NCBI GenBank assembly: GCA_016932295.1
Contig: JAFGDC010000594.1
Coordinates: forward strand, 1-6,781
Length of the DNA stretch: 6,781 nucleotides
Reading direction: 5' to 3'
DNA from: a candidate division CSSED10-310 bacterium
GTDB lineage: Bacteria > CSSED10-310 > JAFGDC01
Of this stretch, positions 1 to 6,781 are shown piece by piece. How positions within the stretch are numbered: the stretch's first letter is position 1; each line of letters opens with the position of its first letter. Under the pieces are notes generated by a model that saw only the letters and a program-made list of their open reading frames with translations, was not told where the DNA came from and ran no database searches. A program made the position numbers and the translations under genes.

Positions 1-2956
1 GCGCGCGTCGTTCCACGCGAGCGCCACCCTCCTCGTATATCCAAAACGGCACCAGGTCCGAACTGCCGGCCGGGCGCTCGTCCCTGGCTTTACAGAAAAG
101 GTATTCCCATGGATCCCCGGCGCCGTCCCAATGTTCGAGAGCGGCGAGCCCGTAGTGCTCGGCGATATTCTTCCTTATGGCGTGTCCCTTGTACCTATGT
201 ACGCGGCCTTCCCTCTGTTCGAGATCCACCGGATTGGAGGGCAGGTTCCAATGTACCACGGCATGGCACCAGGTATGGAAGTCAAGACCTTCCTGGCCGA
301 TGGATGTCGAAGCCAGCACGAATGGCCGGAATGGAGAATTAAATGCCTGGCGCACCACGTCAGCGCGGGCCAGGGTGCTGTTCCGATCATCCCGCAGATC
401 TCCGAATTTTAAGGCAAAGCGGCAACGAGTATTGAAGTCGGATAGTGTAATGGTTTCTCCAGTGACTTTCAGTTCATCGATCTTGATCCTCGCTGTGCGT
501 ATGGAAAGTGAATGTGCCAGGAACTCGGCGATATCCCTGACCCGGTCGCTGGGCTCATGGTCCACTAGTCCGAGTTGTTCCACCAGCATGTGCACCTGTT
601 CATCCAGAACAGCCTGGATGTTTCCTTCCAGTCCATATCGGAGCGTGAGCTTCCAGTATGAGTCCTCACCTCCACCTCTCAGCAGTGCAATGCTTTCCGG
701 GATGTTGAAGAGCGTTCGGAACCCTTCGGCGATGCGAACCGCGGGTGAGAGCAGCGCGGGGTCATCCAGTTCGATGGTCGGCGCTACTCGTTGCAGCGCG
801 CGCAATGCACACACTCCTGGCGCGGCCAGGGCGAGTGTGGCGAGAACATAAGGAAGATCATCAGGTTGTGGTCCGAGTGCCAATGTGCCCTGCGCCGCTT
901 CGAGAAATAGGAGCACGTGATCCTTAAACCTGGTGTCGGGATCGTCAACGTCGATCGTCGCCATCCACCTGTTGATGCCTGCCAACCATGCATTCGCTCC
1001 GGTCATGCCGTCCAACATGGCGGGTGCGGCCCAGTACCACCGTTCATCGGCCCGGTTCCCCGATCCTCCGGAGGGAAGCATTTTCAACAGTCCTTCAATT
1101 CGGGATACAGCAGCTTCGAGCAATGCATCTGCCGCGATTGGTTGCCCGTTGCCTTCCCACACCGCCACCGCCAGTGGATCGATGATGCCCGCCAGTGCCG
1201 GTGAAGGCAACAACCATGCCAGTGTCGGCATTCCGGTCAAGCGGTCCTGGCGCCCCTTGGAAAATCGTAGCAGTGGCCTGAGTCGCTCATAGAGTTCGCC
1301 ATGCCTTACCGGGCGGTCCAACTCCCCGACCATGCGTCGTTCAGCTTCATAGGAACAGATCGCCGCTATTGCATCGGGTACGACGTTCCACGCCGCGAAT
1401 ACCAATGTCTTGGTCACCTGACCGACCTGGGCATAAGCGCCTGACGGTTTCGTATACGGAAGACTGGGCGGCATCCAGAGCAGCCGCCACATGCCTTTAT
1501 CCAGCGTGTCGGAGAACAGGACACGAAGGCGCGCGCATGCCGGGTCCACACTCAGATACGAATCGATGGTGCGTGCATGCAGGATCTGACCGTCCGCGCC
1601 ATGTAGCACATCCCGAAGAGCAACGGGCGGCGCATCCAGAACCTGATCTATACGTCGGCGAAGATCATATTGTCTCAGAAAGTTGAGAAGGTAGGGGCTC
1701 GATTTCCAGTACTCGATCGGTTCCGGAGCCCCAACCGCCAGCGCTGCGTGATCGGCGACCATGGCTTGTAAAAGGTCGTTCACATGGATTGGCGCCGGCC
1801 TGGGCGACTCGACCATCATCGCGTCAAGTCGTTGTGTCATCCCCACCCGTTCGGTGCGGCACATGACCCTCAACAACAACTGCTGCAACCGATCTCGTGA
1901 TTGTGATGTCGTGAGGGATGCACCACCGGTCAATGTGAAAATATGGGTGCGGTATTCCTGCACCTCCCGCCGAATCTGCTGGACGAGTGCTTCGTTCTGA
2001 AAGAGAAAACTCAATGTCCTGATAAAGTCGGGATAGTGATCGTCATCCTGTTCATGATCCAAGGACAGCATTTTATAAGGTGTTGCCGACAGCAGAAGAG
2101 TCCGTGCTTCCGGATAAGCGAACAGTTCGCGGGCCAGCAGCGCAGCTTCATCCTCACCATCGAGCAGATCCTTGAACCGCTGGAATTCGTCGAGAATGAC
2201 AAGGTCCGGTTCCAGTGCATCGAGACATGTCTTGGCGAGCCGATGACGAAGTTCTCCGAGGAGTTTGTATCGTTCGTCGGATTCCGCCCGTGGTATTTGC
2301 TCGCGGTATCCATGGAATGCCTCGCAGCACGCGTTGAGGCGATCGATGAAATCATGATCCGCGGATATCTCGGAGCAGAAGGCCGCCGCCAGTTCTTCAT
2401 CTATCCGGGGCTCCCATTCCTCCGCCCACCTCTTCCATTGGTCCCGGTTTTGGACGGTGGCCTGGAGCATGTTGAAGAATCCCGGACCGGCATTCCACGC
2501 TGATCCCTTGAGTATCTTGAAAAGCAGGGCGCGCTCTTCGACCTTGCCGCCGCGGCTCTTCAGATCGAATGTGGTTCCCGGCGTGAAACTGACGAAATTC
2601 ACCTTGTTGGCGGCCAGTTGCTGAATGTGTATCGGAAGGAGAGTCAAACGGCTGGCCAGCGCGATATCCCGTTTGCCGAATACATTCAGCCGGTTCACAT
2701 TCTGAATGGCGATGGCGGTGTTCGAACAGACATAGATCACATCTATGCGCTTCACCTTGTCTTGAAGATGCTCCAGGACACGCGCGATGAGTCCTCTTGC
2801 CACCAGTGTTTTGCCCAGACCGACCTCATCGGCCACGAGAAACCGGGTGGTGGATTGCTCGCCGTAAAGCCGGTCAAACACGTAATCGACCGTGCGGCGT
2901 TGGAAATCCTTGAGACCAGAGAGCACCGGCGATGCCGAGAAACGTTCGTCAGTCAT
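1..2956 (-). CDS. Large SF2 DEAD/DEAH-type helicase with a split second RecA domain (3' end beyond the window)
   Basis: This reading frame runs from an ATG at 2956-2954 to the left edge with no stop: 985 residues are visible and the C-terminus is missing. A Q-motif-like FQRRT (residues 18-22) precedes Walker A ADEVGLGKT (42-50). The Walker B box is LDEFQRF (255-261, DEFQ at 256-259) and motif III is SATPYK (290-295). A motif-IV-like strand KTLVFAAW (516-523) opens the second RecA domain, but motif V (TSIGQEGLDF, 884-893) and motif VI (QREGRVHRY, 914-922) come only after about 340 unrecognised residues. All motifs share one frame, so no net frameshift is present. The family couples ATP hydrolysis to nucleic-acid translocation or remodelling and is probably cytoplasmic. 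The start overlaps the PLD gene by 8 bases, with GGAG seven bases upstream, so translational coupling is likely. Helicase identity is secure; a role in phage defence is inferred from the neighbours. I cannot assign it to a named system. Confidence 0.93.
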   Translation of the reverse strand, partial: MTDERFSASPVLSGLKDFQRRTVDYVFDRLYGEQSTTRFLVADEVGLGKTLVARGLIARVLEHLQDKVKRIDVIYVCSNTAIAIQNVNRLNVFGKRDIALASRLTLLPIHIQQLAANKVNFVSFTPGTTFDLKSRGGKVEERALLFKILKGSAWNAGPGFFNMLQATVQNRDQWKRWAEEWEPRIDEELAAAFCSEISADHDFIDRLNACCEAFHGYREQIPRAESDERYKLLGELRHRLAKTCLDALEPDLVILDEFQRFKDLLDGEDEAALLARELFAYPEARTLLLSATPYKMLSLDHEQDDDHYPDFIRTLSFLFQNEALVQQIRREVQEYRTHIFTLTGGASLTTSQSRDRLQQLLLRVMCRTERVGMTQRLDAMMVESPRPAPIHVNDLLQAMVADHAALAVGAPEPIEYWKSSPYLLNFLRQYDLRRRIDQVLDAPPVALRDVLHGADGQILHARTIDSYLSVDPACARLRVLFSDTLDKGMWRLLWMPPSLPYTKPSGAYAQVGQVTKTLVFAAWNVVPDAIAAICSYEAERRMVGELDRPVRHGELYERLRPLLRFSKGRQDRLTGMPTLAWLLPSPALAGIIDPLAVAVWEGNGQPIAADALLEAAVSRIEGLLKMLPSGGSGNRADERWYWAAPAMLDGMTGANAWLAGINRWMATIDVDDPDTRFKDHVLLFLEAAQGTLALGPQPDDLPYVLATLALAAPGVCALRALQRVAPTIELDDPALLSPAVRIAEGFRTLFNIPESIALLRGGGEDSYWKLTLRYGLEGNIQAVLDEQVHMLVEQLGLVDHEPSDRVRDIAEFLAHSLSIRTARIKIDELKVTGETITLSDFNTRCRFALKFGDLRDDRNSTLARADVVRQAFNSPFRPFVLASTSIGQEGLDFHTWCHAVVHWNLPSNPVDLEQREGRVHRYKGHAIRKNIAEHYGLAALEHWDGAGDPWEYLFCKARDERPAGSSDLVPFWIYEEGGARVERRA

Positions 2957-4760
2957 TCCTGCACTCCATCGCCTCTTCGAAGATCGACCAGATGGCCAGG
3001 AACTCCTGTGGAACGATTTCTCGACTTCTCGTGCCCATGGTCAGTTTGCGTATAATGCGACCGATGTCGAGAATTCGCTCCGGTTGGCGGCTGAAGGCTC
3101 GGACCAACTCCTCGAGCAAAGGCGTTCCGCTTGAAATGTCCGATGTCCATGCGTTGCCGCTGGTCCGGCCTTCATTATCGGGAGGAGGAAAACCATGCCC
3201 GAGATCGCCCAGCAGAAGTATGAGGTATCGAAGAAAGTCGTCCCGGTTTCGCACGATTGTCTGGAACACCGCCATGTTCCGATCCTCAGGAAGTCCATCG
3301 ACCGGTAGATTCAGGACGAAGCGAAGTGTCGTATCATGGATCCCGGCACGTAATTCGAACGCCAGCAAGCCGGTGATGGATGATGGCGCGAATACTCCCA
3401 TGGCGATGCGATCCTCCCGCAGCAAAGGGAGAAGATCAACCGCATGGCTACCCGCCAGGGTGATAGGCCATGTGCGCGCCCATGTCATTCCCACCAAGTC
3501 CGTGAGTGTGCCCGTCAATTGGATACTCCACGCGTCGATTTCTGGAACTGGTATGCAGTGTATCCGTAAAGCGGCAGCAGCGATGATATCACGCGCCGCC
3601 TCGAGGGCGAGTTCCGCCGCCTTCAAGTCTGGATCGACGATATCCCGTTTGTCATCGGGGTGATATTCCACGAGAACTTCCCCTAATCCATCTGGACTCA
3701 GTAGATCATCGATGCCGCCAGCCACGCTCCGTTTCCCAACAAGTTCTGCGAGCACTTCGACATTTGATGCGGCTAACCATGCGGCGTCAGTTGCGTTGGC
3801 TGAGCCCACCACAATGTGGGTGTTCCAGCCCCGTTCGAACACATACAGTTTCGCATGGAGTCCGAGAATGTTGCGGCCGATCTCAGCTTCGGTGTCTTCT
3901 CCGTCCTCCGTTTCCGCGGCCTCATCCAGGACGAGACATCGATGGAAATTTCGCCTGGTCGCTTCGTCAAGCTCCTCGATTGTGTGAGAGCGTGAGATCA
4001 AGGCTTTGGGAATTTGTGCGCTACCAGTCAACATGGCCAGCGCCCGAGTGCCACAAAATGGTGAAACGATGAGCAGCCGTCTGCATTTTGCAGGCTTCCA
4101 GGTCTGCCCCGACAAGCCAAGAACATGAAACGAAACAGACTCAAACCCTGGCGGTGGTTCCCATTGGGTTCGGTGCAACTCATCGCTGAACCGTACGGTC
4201 TGCGCTGTTCGCCCGGAGTCCGGGGAACCACACGCAAGTTCCGGCAGCCGGGCGAAGAATTCGCCGAGAGCCTGATTCCCGCTGATATATCGGCCGGCAG
4301 GGACGCCTTCCAAGGTCAATGCCACATCCCATGACCTGTCCCCGGTAAGATTGCGCGACAGAACTATCAGTCTCAAATGAATTACACGTGGATCGTTGGC
4401 ATCCGTGAAGCGGAGCGCCCACAGTTTGGGGTGGAACACGCCGCCACGCGGGGCCGTGACCTCCACCACCATGGATTCCAACAATCCGTAGAGAACATGC
4501 GGCGGACTGGGTATCTGGATGCGGCTGCGCTGGGTGTAAACCGTGATGCGATCCGATAGCCGGCGCACCGCTTCCAGCACTGCAATGCCGTCTCGTATCG
4601 GATCGTTGCGACGGTCCCCGAGCATCGCCAGATGCACTGGTATGGACAACAGCATTGCCGGGTCCAGCGAAAAGGTTGTGCCGACCGCCGAATCGAACAC
4701 CAATCCCGGAGGAGGAGTTAATGCTGCGGTGTACAGGCTCCTGCAGTCGGGATTAAGCAT
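2949..4760 (-). CDS. Phospholipase D-like (two-HxK) protein, probable nuclease of a defence operon
   Basis: This protein has 603 residues from the ATG at 4760-4758. It carries two phospholipase D half-sites. The first is FHPKLW (H110, K112) followed by LSRNLT (S135, N137). The second is LHAKLY (H302, K304) followed by GSANAT (319-324) and NVE (E335). The HxK(x)n-GSxNxT pattern is diagnostic of the PLD superfamily, in which the two histidines form one active site cutting phosphodiester bonds. The aspartate of the classical HxKx4D motif is replaced by R117 and E309, as in divergent nuclease-like members. An acidic stretch (about 276-294, rich in E and D) lies just before the second half-site. 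The C-terminal 260 residues have no motif I recognise. No signal peptide or membrane segment is seen, so a cytoplasmic location is expected. It sits between DUF6361 and the helicase, overlapping both. A nuclease role is inferred; a lipid substrate is not excluded but the context argues against it. Confidence 0.88.
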   Translation of the reverse strand: MLNPDCRSLYTAALTPPPGLVFDSAVGTTFSLDPAMLLSIPVHLAMLGDRRNDPIRDGIAVLEAVRRLSDRITVYTQRSRIQIPSPPHVLYGLLESMVVEVTAPRGGVFHPKLWALRFTDANDPRVIHLRLIVLSRNLTGDRSWDVALTLEGVPAGRYISGNQALGEFFARLPELACGSPDSGRTAQTVRFSDELHRTQWEPPPGFESVSFHVLGLSGQTWKPAKCRRLLIVSPFCGTRALAMLTGSAQIPKALISRSHTIEELDEATRRNFHRCLVLDEAAETEDGEDTEAEIGRNILGLHAKLYVFERGWNTHIVVGSANATDAAWLAASNVEVLAELVGKRSVAGGIDDLLSPDGLGEVLVEYHPDDKRDIVDPDLKAAELALEAARDIIAAAALRIHCIPVPEIDAWSIQLTGTLTDLVGMTWARTWPITLAGSHAVDLLPLLREDRIAMGVFAPSSITGLLAFELRAGIHDTTLRFVLNLPVDGLPEDRNMAVFQTIVRNRDDFLRYLILLLGDLGHGFPPPDNEGRTSGNAWTSDISSGTPLLEELVRAFSRQPERILDIGRIIRKLTMGTRSREIVPQEFLAIWSIFEEAMECRND

Positions 4761-5992
4761 CACTCACTCCCCGCCTGATGTAATCCAAGGTACAGATCCT
4801 CGAGAAGCGTAGACGCCGTAGGCCACCTATAGACCATGCGGAGGAGGCCGGAAGATCCTCCCCACTGGTCCAGTGCCCGGCGGTTCGTAAACCGTGATCT
4901 GCTTTTTTTGAGCGACATCTCCCTTGTGCGGACCAGGTCACGGGCTTCGTCAGTGCCGGCGAATCCCGCCCCATCTTTTTGTATGCCGCCCACCCATGAT
5001 TGGACGAAGCTGCGGGTAGTTGGTGTGATCGCATGGCTTCGATCCAGCGTCAATTGCCAAAAACGAGCGAGCAGCCAGTGGCGGATTTCGACTTGATCCA
5101 GGTCCGCAATCCACTGTTGAAGGGCCAGGTCGTGTTGTTGCCGTTTTTCAGCCCATCCCCTTTCAACAGCCAACGCAAGATTGTAGACCAGCGCAGCCCC
5201 GTGTATGACGCTGGAGAAGATCCGCGCATGCTCCAGGAGTTCAAGATGTGCCGGTGAAAATCCGGCCCGGTCAGGATGTTCCCATGGAGTGGAGACATCG
5301 GCGGGTTCGCAGTGGAGCGCCAGGTGCGCCAGGAGACTTGCCGGGTGGGCACGTTGAATCCTGTCGAGGAGAAAACCTGCCTCCTCCCGGGTCAGCTTGA
5401 AATCTGCGCTAGCCGGGAAGTCATCAGGCGGGAGGGGCAGGCGTGGATGCCAGGTAACCGTTCCTTGCGCGGGTGTCCTTTCCATATCATCTCCCCGCCT
5501 GATCGATTCTTGATCTCGATTCGCCTGCTCCTTCCGGCGGTGATAAATGATACCGATCTGGCGATGATATTGATCCAGGGACAGATCGGTGACCCGGATC
5601 CCCCATGCCCCCAGGCCGGCCCAATAGACGGAACTTGGCAGCCGCTTGAGCTGCCGCCCCGAACGTCCGCCGAAAACTCCCATTTCCCGTTCTCCGACAT
5701 TCCGCATTGCATCGATAAGATCTCGTTCGTTTCGATCAGCTTGCCGGGCGAAATCACCAGGTGGCACCCTCCTCTCTTCGAGCTTCGTGTAAATCCATGG
5801 TACGAACAACATGTACCGTAATCGGGTCTGAATAGTGCTCGTACCCGGGAAAAACTGCTCGGCGAAACTGTCCCGAATACCCCCAAGACCCAGTTCATCC
5901 CGACTTTCCCGCTCCTGGAACAGGGCCAGAATACGGAGGCTGCGCTCCCGCGCCGCGGCATCGTGATCTATCCAGGTCAGCGATGATGGCAT
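4760..5992 (-). CDS. DUF6361 family protein
   Basis: This is a 410-residue protein. The conserved-looking N-terminal part includes SLTWIDHD (4-11), RDELGLGGIRD (31-41), the block FPGTSTIQTR (48-57) and FVPWIY (63-68). LPSSVYWAGL follows at 118-127. I recognise this pattern from memory as DUF6361, whose members are around 400 residues and of unknown biochemistry. The C-terminal end keeps a Trp/Tyr-rich segment (LDQWGG ... YRW ... DLYLGL). No catalytic motif, signal peptide or membrane segment is visible. The ATG is fixed because an in-frame TAG lies three codons upstream (6001-5999). No good Shine-Dalgarno precedes it, unlike its neighbours. It is the first of the three large genes, and its stop overlaps the PLD start. 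Its likely partners are the PLD protein and helicase; an accessory, substrate-recognition or scaffold role is only a guess. The family name rests on recall rather than a profile search. Confidence 0.8.
   Translation of the reverse strand: MPSSLTWIDHDAAARERSLRILALFQERESRDELGLGGIRDSFAEQFFPGTSTIQTRLRYMLFVPWIYTKLEERRVPPGDFARQADRNERDLIDAMRNVGEREMGVFGGRSGRQLKRLPSSVYWAGLGAWGIRVTDLSLDQYHRQIGIIYHRRKEQANRDQESIRRGDDMERTPAQGTVTWHPRLPLPPDDFPASADFKLTREEAGFLLDRIQRAHPASLLAHLALHCEPADVSTPWEHPDRAGFSPAHLELLEHARIFSSVIHGAALVYNLALAVERGWAEKRQQHDLALQQWIADLDQVEIRHWLLARFWQLTLDRSHAITPTTRSFVQSWVGGIQKDGAGFAGTDEARDLVRTREMSLKKSRSRFTNRRALDQWGGSSGLLRMVYRWPTASTLLEDLYLGLHQAGSE
4767..4772 (-). promoter_or_regulatory. Shine-Dalgarno of the PLD gene, deciding its start
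   Basis: The minus strand reads GGGGAG here, six bases before the ATG at 4760-4758. A GTG at 4763-4761 would also be in frame and give one extra residue, but it sits only three bases from this GGGGAG. The ATG is therefore preferred. That ATG shares its A with the TGA stop of the DUF6361 gene (TGATG), a typical arrangement for translational coupling. Confidence 0.6.
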
Positions 5993-6075
5993 TTCAGGCT
6001 AGTGGCAATGGCGAACATTGGTCATGCCGTGTCTCTCTGAGGGATTGGATCAGCTGAAGGGGAACTCATCTGTGG
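5993..6075. other. Short spacer between the 58-aa gene and DUF6361
   Basis: These 83 bases separate the small gene from DUF6361. No terminator hairpin with a T-run is visible on the minus strand, so read-through from the small gene is plausible. Two tiny minus-strand frames lie here: 15 codons at 6069-6022 and 8 codons at 6025-5999. They are joined by an ATGA overlap, and the second stops six bases before the DUF6361 ATG. Neither has a Shine-Dalgarno, and they may be chance. Confidence 0.4.
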
Positions 6076-6252
6076 TCATTCATCCCCCACCGCCGCCGCC
6101 ATGAATGCATCGCCGCCCACGGACACGAATTCGATCTTGTTCTCCTTTACGCCGATTCCGTGCTCGATCAGCCTGTTGCCATCGATGATGTTGAAGAACT
6201 CTGCACCAGTGTATAAGGCGTCCTCTCTGGGGCTGATCTTCTTCTCAGGCAT
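6076..6252 (-). CDS. Small hypothetical protein (58 aa) at the head of the operon
   Basis: This frame has 58 codons, begins MPEKKISPRE and ends AAVGDE. I chose this ATG because GGAGGG, preceded by four A's, lies six bases upstream, one of the strongest ribosome sites in the window. An in-frame ATG at 6312 would add 20 residues rich in A, G and R with no comparable site, and is less likely. The product is compact, acidic at its end, and has no membrane segment. Hydrophobic stretches such as GAEFFNIIDG (16-25) and ENKIEFVSVGG (37-47) suggest a small folded, strand-containing domain. I do not recognise the family. It lies 83 bases before DUF6361 on the same strand, so it may be co-transcribed and could be a small partner, an inhibitor or an unrelated gene. 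Coding status rests mainly on the ribosome site and frame. Confidence 0.6.
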   Translation of the reverse strand: MPEKKISPREDALYTGAEFFNIIDGNRLIEHGIGVKENKIEFVSVGGDAFMAAAVGDE

Positions 6253-6360
6253 GAAATGCCCTCCTTTTCGCCTGAACTGCGGCGATGCTCCGTGAGCCGC
6301 GGCGGTATTCACTATCGGGTGTGCCCGTTACGATATTGAGAGCATATCAACAGGATAGAT
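6253..6360 (-). promoter_or_regulatory. Intergenic region, probable promoter/operator of the operon
   Basis: This is the only sizeable non-coding gap upstream of the operon, so a promoter is expected here. It holds an inverted repeat GATAT-7-ATATC (6332-6348) and a small stem CGGG-TGTG-CCCG (6316-6327). The region around them is more AT-rich than its surroundings. A poor sigma-70-like pair can be drawn on the minus strand (TCAATA at 6339-6334, 17 bases, GATAGT at 6316-6311), matching consensus at about half the positions. A TTGATA (6350-6345) has no good partner at normal spacing. The arms are short, so an operator role is only a possibility. Confidence 0.3.
6259..6268 (-). promoter_or_regulatory. 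Strong Shine-Dalgarno of the 58-aa gene
   Basis: The minus strand reads AAAAGGAGGG, ending six bases before the ATG at 6252-6250. Match and spacing are near ideal, which decides the start in favour of the shorter form. It also argues that this small frame is really translated. Confidence 0.65.
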
Positions 6361-6781
6361 TCAGAGCAACTCCAGCAGCCCGAGCAGTTCTTCGTAACGC
6401 CTGGCGGTGAGCAGTGCACTCAGGCAGATGGTTGTCCCTTTGAAGAAGCCCTGAAGATCGGGATCAGTGAAAACCGGGGTTGTACCAGGAATTTCATACG
6501 TTTCGTTGTGAAATGTTGGTAGTCAATGTGTCAGAACCGGTGAACGCCCCCTCTTTCACAAGCTTTTCAACGATCGCGCCGACGCGGTGGCCGAGATCCC
6601 CCGCACGACATTGGGGATAGCCGCGGCGCGGCTGTGGGTCCGGAGTGCCGGTTTGCCGGGCGCCGACCGCTTCCAATGACAGGGAGGATGGCCGGGCGAA
6701 GAACCGGCGGATTGAACCGGTCAAGCAGTAGGATCTGGTCGACTTCATTCCGGTGGCGTTCGGATGGCGGGGGATGGCGAC
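6361..6781 (-). pseudogene. Probable frameshifted gene remnant, continuing past the right edge
   Basis: No single minus frame spans this stretch, but coding-like sequence appears in each in turn. From the edge, one frame reads RNEVDQILLLDRFNPP and on to about 6690, with its stop at 6569-6567. A second frame (ATG 6748, stop 6496-6494) contains GHRVGAIVEKLVKEGAFTGS. A third is open from 6522 to a TGA at 6363-6361 and reads, in part, FTDPDLQGFFKGTT and ARRYEELLGLLELL. The third has 53 codons and no ATG, GTG or TTG near its beginning, so it looks like the tail of something larger. Joining the pieces needs two shifts, each equivalent to one extra base. This fits decay by small insertions or errors in the sequence. 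I do not recognise the protein family. An alternative is that only the last 53 codons are a true gene end and the rest is chance. Confidence 0.42.

Noticed and set aside
177..851. Plus-strand open frame of 224 codons opposite the helicase
   Set aside because: Serine- and arginine-rich shadow translation with no family resemblance; the opposite strand carries helicase coding in this span, with motifs V and VI located inside it.
1943..2503. Plus-strand open frame of 186 codons
   Set aside because: It lies opposite the DEFQ and SAT motif region of the helicase, which is unambiguous coding on the minus strand. The frame is a by-product of codon bias.
2932..3663. Plus-strand open frame of 243 codons opposite the PLD gene and helicase start
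   Set aside because: Rich in Ser and Arg, spans the junction of two real minus-strand genes, and has no recognisable motif.
4761..4763. GTG as the PLD start
   Set aside because: Only three bases from the GGGGAG ribosome site, while the adjacent ATG has six-base spacing and a TGATG overlap with the preceding stop.
5276..5821. Plus-strand open frame of 181 codons opposite DUF6361
   Set aside because: Antisense to the conserved N-terminal half of the DUF6361 protein, with no independent coding evidence.
6296..6303. Eight-base palindrome GCCGCGGC as a terminator stem
   Set aside because: It has no loop and no following T-run on either strand, and is of a size expected by chance in GC-rich DNA.
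6253..6312. Twenty-codon N-terminal extension of the small protein from an ATG at 6312
   Set aside because: The extension is low-complexity (A, G, R) and would place the near-perfect GGAGGG ribosome site inside the coding region. The ATG at 6252 uses that site at ideal spacing.

Overview
The window is moderately GC-rich bacterial DNA (by eye in the high fifties percent GC) with dense minus-strand coding. Nothing in it, such as rRNA or housekeeping genes, allows a confident taxonomic placement. Base composition and short gene overlaps would fit a proteobacterium, but that is only an impression.

The layout is described in the direction of transcription, right to left. From the right edge to about 6361 lies a stretch where coding-like sequence is spread over all three minus frames, probably a decayed or frameshifted gene. 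A 108-base intergenic gap (6253-6360) holds two small inverted repeats and could carry the promoter. A 58-codon gene with a very strong Shine-Dalgarno follows (6252-6076). After 83 bases comes a 410-residue DUF6361-type protein (5992-4760). Its stop codon overlaps the start of a 603-residue phospholipase D-like protein with two HxK motifs (4760-2949). The last codons of that gene overlap the start of a very long helicase gene (2956 to the left edge, still open). The helicase has 985 visible residues. All its signature motifs are in one frame: Walker A, DEFQ box, SAT and QxxGRxxR.

The three large genes form one tight, translationally coupled operon. A superfamily-2 helicase beside a PLD-type nuclease or hydrolase is a hallmark of anti-phage modules; Mokosh and DISARM contain these two activities in other arrangements. 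DUF6361 has no assigned function that I know of. My working reading is a three- or four-component defence cassette: the helicase would sense or translocate on foreign nucleic acid, the PLD protein would cut it, and DUF6361 would act as an accessory or specificity factor. The architecture and motifs are directly visible; the defence role is inference. The window ends inside the helicase, so further system genes could lie past the left edge. I see no CRISPR array, tRNA, rRNA, intact insertion sequence or attachment site.
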